Assembly: GCA_028715865.1 (NCBI GenBank)
Contig: JAQUQY010000036.1
Coordinates: 1-10,144 of the forward strand
Source: Syntrophales bacterium
GTDB taxonomy: Bacteria > Desulfobacterota > Syntrophia > Syntrophales > UBA2210
Direction: 5' to 3'
DNA length: 10,144 bases
Position numbers and translations under genes: made by a program. The notes beneath the pieces are model-generated. The model did no database searches, was not told where the DNA came from, and was given only the letters and a program-made list of their open reading frames with translations. Positions 7,164-10,144 of the stretch are shown in pieces. The number at the start of each line of letters is the position of its first letter. Position 1 is the stretch's first letter.

Positions 7164-7191
7164 TTGACTTTTGGCTGAGCTTTCGTTAGAT
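7164..7191 (+). promoter_or_regulatory. Candidate sigma-70 promoter for folD
   Basis: TTGACT (7164-7169) matches the -35 consensus at 5 of 6 positions. It is followed after 16 bases by TTAGAT (7186-7191), a weak -10 box (3 of 6). Transcription would begin near 7198, giving a leader of about 75 bases. The palindrome CCTGTACAGG (7210-7219) would fall just inside the transcript. Confidence 0.3.
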
Positions 7192-7271
7192 TGACCACCT
7201 TTAAGCGTGCCTGTACAGGTAAGAGGCCCTTGAATCTTTAACTACCCTGAGAAAAGGATAATTCACAAACC

Positions 7272-8117
7272 ATGGCTGTAATCATCGACGGTAAGAGCGT
7301 GGCGGAGCAGGTGAGAAGCGAGATTCGAGAGAGAACGCTTCTATTAAAGGAAGGACGGGGTATTCAGCCTGGACTGGCCGTTGTCCTCGTGGGGGACGAC
7401 CCTGCTTCCCGGATTTACGTGAGGGGCAAGAAGGCCGCCTGCGAGCAGGCGGGATTTCTGTCAAGGGAACTGATATTTCCAGCTGAGCTGAAGGAGAGTG
7501 ATCTGCTCGGAGTCATAAGCGAATTAAACAATGATGACAGAATACACGGCATCCTGGTTCAGCTTCCCCTGCCTAAACACCTCGATTCGGACCGGATCGT
7601 CGAGTCCATAGAACCCCGGAAGGATGTGGACGGATTTCATCCGTGGAATGTGGGTAAGCTCTTTTCGGGAACGGCATATCACATGTCTTGTACACCCCTG
7701 GGCATAATCGAACTCCTTGATCGTTACCATATCGGCATCGAAGGCAAGGAGGCGGTTATTGTCGGCAGAAGCGCCATAGTAGGCAAGCCCCTGGCGATGA
7801 TGCTGCTGTCGCGGCACGCGACGGTTACCGTCTGCCACACTAGAACCCGGGAGCTGGCCGAAGTGACCCGGCGGGCCGATATACTTGTGGCTGCCGCGGG
7901 ACAGCCGGAAATGATCCGTGGCTCCATGGTGAAAGAAGGGGCCGTGGTCATTGATGTCGGCATCAACCGGTCTCCCGAGGGAAAATTGCTGGGGGATGTC
8001 GCCTTCAGAGAGGTGGAACCACTGGCTTCGCACATAACCCCCGTGCCGGGCGGTGTCGGTCCCATGACTATAGCCATGCTGATGGTAAACACATTTAACG
8101 CGGCAAACCGTTTGTAG
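7272..8117 (+). CDS. folD: Bifunctional methylenetetrahydrofolate dehydrogenase / methenyltetrahydrofolate cyclohydrolase
   Basis: 281 residues, the usual FolD length. It interconverts 5,10-methylene-THF, 5,10-methenyl-THF and 10-formyl-THF with NAD(P), supplying one-carbon units for purines, fMet-tRNA and, in many anaerobes, the methyl branch of the acetyl-CoA pathway. The catalytic pair Y49-x3-K53 is in RIYVRGKKAA. The folate site follows in GILVQLPLP (Q96) and PRKDVDGFHPWN (D119). The Rossmann NAD(P) loop is VIVGRSAIVGKPLA, and the C-terminal signature PVPGGVGPMTIAML is complete. No key residue is missing. The ATG at 7272 is preceded by AAGGA (7254-7258), a somewhat long 13-base spacing. 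It is divergent from the ligase and has no obvious operon partner immediately downstream. Confidence 0.97.
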   Translation: MAVIIDGKSVAEQVRSEIRERTLLLKEGRGIQPGLAVVLVGDDPASRIYVRGKKAACEQAGFLSRELIFPAELKESDLLGVISELNNDDRIHGILVQLPLPKHLDSDRIVESIEPRKDVDGFHPWNVGKLFSGTAYHMSCTPLGIIELLDRYHIGIEGKEAVIVGRSAIVGKPLAMMLLSRHATVTVCHTRTRELAEVTRRADILVAAAGQPEMIRGSMVKEGAVVIDVGINRSPEGKLLGDVAFREVEPLASHITPVPGGVGPMTIAMLMVNTFNAANRL

Positions 8118-8531
8118 ATAAAGTATCGCCTGTTTCCCAGCTATCAGCCTTTCCGCTTCCCCTTACCCTGAGCGGTAACCCTTGCCTTGTCAGCGTGACC
8201 GCCAGTCATAAAGTTCTTGAGCCTGTTGATTTTTTGCCTGAAATCTGCTAGACAGAAGGGCACCTGTCCAGCAGGCAACCGGCCGGGAGCTTCAGAATAT
8301 GCGGTTCCTTGCCGTAATTCCTTTGAGACAGCCACGCGCCCGGCGCGGTTTCATAAGAAGGGCAGGTTCTCAGGGCAAACCCTTCAGGCTCTATATGGGG
8401 AACCTTTCTTGCGGGACTTCGAACCGGAAAGCTCCAGGTAAATTATTTGTTTCGGGCATATATGGTAAACCGGAAAAAGGACTGTTGGATGTTAAGGATA
8501 AAACTGGCCGGATTGCGGAGACGATAATAAA
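8118..8531. other. Poorly coding stretch between folD and the glycosyltransferase
   Basis: About 410 bases with several short open frames on both strands that look like no known family. The best supported is the small plus-strand ORF at 8299-8535. Small inverted repeats are present: TTACC/GGTAA (8163-8167 with 8174-8178) and CGCGCC/GGCGCG (8335-8340 with 8342-8347). None has a T-tract, so I see no convincing folD terminator. It may be a decayed gene, or leader sequence for the glycan genes. Confidence 0.5.
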
Positions 8532-8535
8532 GTGA
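8299..8535 (+). CDS. Possible small basic hypothetical protein
   Basis: 78 residues, not recognised. The N-terminal half is rich in arginine (RQPRARRGFIRRAGS) and the C-terminal half is more mixed, ending in KTGRIAETIIK. There is no signal peptide, membrane segment or cysteine motif. Two things favour it. GGGAG (8285-8289) sits 9 bases before the ATG, and its stop codon overlaps the GTG start of the glycosyltransferase as GTGA, the arrangement used for translational coupling. Against it, the composition is not clearly protein-like, other frames over the region are also open, and no family is recognised. It could equally be a spurious ORF or the tail of a broken gene. Confidence 0.28.
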   Translation: MRFLAVIPLRQPRARRGFIRRAGSQGKPFRLYMGNLSCGTSNRKAPGKLFVSGIYGKPEKGLLDVKDKTGRIAETIIK

Positions 8536-9770
8536 ACAATTCCCTGTCCATATGTCTGCTTACCTATCGCGGCAATCCCACGAGCGGAGGGCAGGGCGTA
8601 TATATTAATTATCTCAGCAGAGCCCTGAGAGACCTGGGGCATCGGGTAACGGTGATCTCAGGGCCGCCCTATCCCGAGCTTGACGAAGGAATCACTCTTC
8701 AAAAGCTGCCGGGCCTTGATCTTTATAACCTGGATCATCTCTTCAAACCGGCAAGAATGAAAGACCTCCTTTCGCCGCTGAACCAGCTTGAATTCCTCAT
8801 GATGTCACTTGGCGGATTTCCGGAGCCCTTTACCTTCGGGTGCCGCGTTTTTAATCATTTTCGAATCAGGCGCCCGCGCTACGATGTCGTGCATGACAAT
8901 CAATGCCTTTCCTACGGAATTCTCGGTCTTCCATTGCTCGGATATCCCACGGTGGCAACAATTCATCACCCGATTACAGTTGACCGGGACATGGAACTGC
9001 AGGCGGCGGACTCCATATTCAGAAGATTCAAGATAAGACGATGGTATTCCTTCCTTGAGATGCAGAAGAGAGTATCCCGGAGGCTCGAACCCATCATAAC
9101 CGTATCCGAGTGCTCGAAAAGGGATATCAGCCGGGACTTCCGGGCAGCGAGGGGCCGGTTTCGCGTGGTTCCCAACGGAATCAACACGGACTACTTTTAC
9201 CCGCTGCCGAAAGTTCGCCGCGCCAGGAACCGCATTCTGGTCACCAACAGCGCTGACACGCCTTTAAAGGGGTTGCGGTATCTTCTAGAAGCCCTGTCTT
9301 CGATAAGGAAGCACCGTAAGGTTGAACTGGTCGTTGTCGGAAAACCAAAGAAAAACGGGGCTGTGGAGCGGATGGTACGGGATCTGTCACTTGATGATTA
9401 TGTTAAATTTACGGGCAGAATAGAGTATGAAGACTTTGCCGGTTATTATGCGAAGGCTACAATGGCGGTCATACCGTCTCTGTATGAGGGGTTCGGCATG
9501 CCGGCCGGTGAAGCCATGGCCTGCGGCGTCCCGATAATAAGCACCACGGGAGGCGCGCTTCCCGAGGTGGTGGGAAACGCAGGGATACTTGTGCCGCCCG
9601 GGGATTCCGCCGCCCTTGAGAAGGCCATCGTGGATCTTCTTGACAATCCCGAGAAACGCAGGAATCTGGGCAAAGCAGGCCTTAAAAGAGTCCGTGAATC
9701 CTTTACCTGGAGGCATGCCGCTTTGAAAACGGTTGAAGTCTACCGGGAAGCGATCGATGCTCACGGTTGA
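8532..9770 (+). CDS. GT4-family glycosyltransferase
   Basis: 412 residues, a complete retaining GT-B glycosyltransferase that moves a sugar from a nucleotide donor to a lipid, glycan or protein acceptor at the cytoplasmic face. The N-terminal half begins ICLLTYRGNPTSGGQGVY (7-24) with the glycine-rich acceptor-side loop, then LSRALRDLGHRVTVISG. The C-terminal GT1/GT4 domain starts near VVPNGIN (212-218). It carries the family E-x7-E motif in EGFGMPAGE (E319 and E327) and GGALPEVVGNAGILVPPGD. There is no transmembrane segment. The start is GTG at 8532, with GCGGAGA ending 10 bases before it. The gene overlaps the following methyltransferase by 14 bases, so the two are co-translated and probably act on the same glycan or glycolipid. 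Donor and acceptor are unknown. Confidence 0.92.
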   Translation: MNNSLSICLLTYRGNPTSGGQGVYINYLSRALRDLGHRVTVISGPPYPELDEGITLQKLPGLDLYNLDHLFKPARMKDLLSPLNQLEFLMMSLGGFPEPFTFGCRVFNHFRIRRPRYDVVHDNQCLSYGILGLPLLGYPTVATIHHPITVDRDMELQAADSIFRRFKIRRWYSFLEMQKRVSRRLEPIITVSECSKRDISRDFRAARGRFRVVPNGINTDYFYPLPKVRRARNRILVTNSADTPLKGLRYLLEALSSIRKHRKVELVVVGKPKKNGAVERMVRDLSLDDYVKFTGRIEYEDFAGYYAKATMAVIPSLYEGFGMPAGEAMACGVPIISTTGGALPEVVGNAGILVPPGDSAALEKAIVDLLDNPEKRRNLGKAGLKRVRESFTWRHAALKTVEVYREAIDAHG

Positions 9771-10144
9771 CCTTTCCAGTCTCTCAATGCAGCCGGGAAC
9801 GATGGTTCTCGACGCGGGGTGCGGCGCGGGACGACATGCCTGCGAGGCCTGGCGGTATCCCGGAGTCAACGTTATTGCCGTGGACATGAGCTTCGACGAT
9901 GTGTGGAGAACGACCTGCACCCTGAAAGCTATGGATGACAGTCAAGAGCGGGGAGAGGCCTTCTGGGGGACCTGCCTGACTGATATTAACGAACTGCCCT
10001 TCAGGGACGCTTTCTTTGACGTGGTCATCTGTTCCGAAGTACTGGAACACGTGTATGACAGCGAAAAAGCGGTTCGTGAACTGGCGCGGGTGCTGAAGCC
10101 CGGGAGGGATATGGTAGTCAGTGTGCCACGATATCTTCCCGAGC
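9757..10144 (+). CDS. Class I SAM-dependent methyltransferase (partial, 3' end beyond the window)
   Basis: The first 129 codons are visible and the gene continues past the right edge. The SAM-binding fold is clear: motif I VLDAGCGAGRHA (17-28), an acidic residue ending strand 2 in VIAVDMS (D43), then LPFRDAFFDVVICSEVLEHV and ELARVLKPG. This is the Methyltransf_11 or UbiE-like pattern. The ATG at 9757 has GGGAAG (9745-9750) 6 bases upstream. It starts inside the end of the glycosyltransferase gene, a 14-base overlap that points to coupled translation. The likely substrate is a sugar, lipid or small molecule of the same pathway, but the missing C-terminal part prevents a better call. Confidence 0.88.
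   Translation, partial: MLTVDLSSLSMQPGTMVLDAGCGAGRHACEAWRYPGVNVIAVDMSFDDVWRTTCTLKAMDDSQERGEAFWGTCLTDINELPFRDAFFDVVICSEVLEHVYDSEKAVRELARVLKPGRDMVVSVPRYLPE

Larger units (their letters stand above)
6973..7271. other. Divergent intergenic control region between the acyl-CoA ligase and folD
   Basis: About 300 bases between two divergently transcribed genes, with no credible ORF. The ligase ribosome site is at 6980-6985 (minus). ATGCCGCA (7020-7027) and TGCGGCAT (7091-7098) form a perfect 8-bp inverted repeat enclosing TGGCTC/GAGCCA (7058-7063 with 7076-7081). This nested hairpin would lie in the leader of the ligase mRNA if that promoter is further right. A candidate folD promoter is at 7164-7191 and a 10-bp palindrome CCTGTACAGG at 7210-7219. 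I looked for ZTP and THF riboswitch cores, which are common near folD, and did not see them. Confidence 0.55.

Noticed and set aside
7210..7219. CCTGTACAGG as a specific operator
   Set aside because: A 10-bp perfect palindrome is expected several times by chance in 10 kb; it is recorded only as context for folD.
7020..7271. ZTP or THF riboswitch upstream of folD
   Set aside because: The conserved cores of those riboswitches are not present in the region.
8144..8335. A 63-codon minus-strand frame ending in a Lys/Gly/Arg-rich tail
   Set aside because: No ribosome site before its GTG start, no recognised family, and it overlaps the better-placed plus-strand small ORF.
8335..8347. CGCGCC-C-GGCGCG as a terminator hairpin
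   Set aside because: The single-base centre leaves no room for a loop without losing stem pairs, and no T-tract follows.
9387..9920. A 177-codon minus-strand frame opposite the glycosyltransferase and methyltransferase junction
   Set aside because: Shadow of two plus-strand genes with clear motifs.

Overview
The window reads as chromosome from a strictly anaerobic bacterium. The gene content (an indolepyruvate:ferredoxin oxidoreductase with an FrhB-like flavin/Fe-S partner, an archaeal-type cofactor-independent phosphoglycerate mutase, a fatty-acid-type acyl-CoA ligase and a GT4 glycosyltransferase) is what I would expect in a sulfate-reducing or syntrophic member of the Desulfobacterota (former Deltaproteobacteria). 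This placement is inferred from gene content and protein style, not from a marker gene.

Layout. Positions 1-49 hold the rho-independent terminator of a gene lying to the left. Positions 50-445 are non-coding and contain a 93-bp imperfect palindrome plus a short peptide resembling a response-regulator receiver. A three-gene plus-strand operon follows: an FrhB/FdhB-type iron-sulfur flavoprotein (446-1576), iorA (1592-3535, TTG start) and iorB (3532-4155, ATGA overlap). Convergent to it is a two-gene minus-strand operon, an AMP-dependent acyl-CoA ligase (6972-5491) followed by apgM (5440-4232). A roughly 300-bp divergent control region separates that ligase from folD (7272-8117, plus). A poorly coding stretch (8118-8531), perhaps with one small basic ORF, leads into a GT4 glycosyltransferase (8532-9770) and an overlapping class I SAM methyltransferase (9757 onward) that runs off the window.

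How it fits together. The first operon probably oxidises aryl-pyruvates, or related 2-oxoacids, from amino-acid transamination to aryl-acetyl-CoA. IorAB would reduce ferredoxin and the FrhB-like protein would pass electrons onward or back. The neighbouring ligase could interconvert a carboxylic acid and its CoA thioester, but its adenylation motifs are atypical and its C-terminus stops before the usual catalytic lysine. ApgM (glycolysis/gluconeogenesis) and FolD (one-carbon metabolism) are housekeeping enzymes. The last two genes look like the start of a surface-glycan or glycolipid cluster.

I see no CRISPR array, tRNA, rRNA, insertion sequence or complete phage gene. Most of the window is ordinary metabolism. 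The items most worth a second look are the palindrome at 163-255, the atypical ligase and the FrhB-IorAB arrangement. I do not see convincing evidence of a wholly new system.
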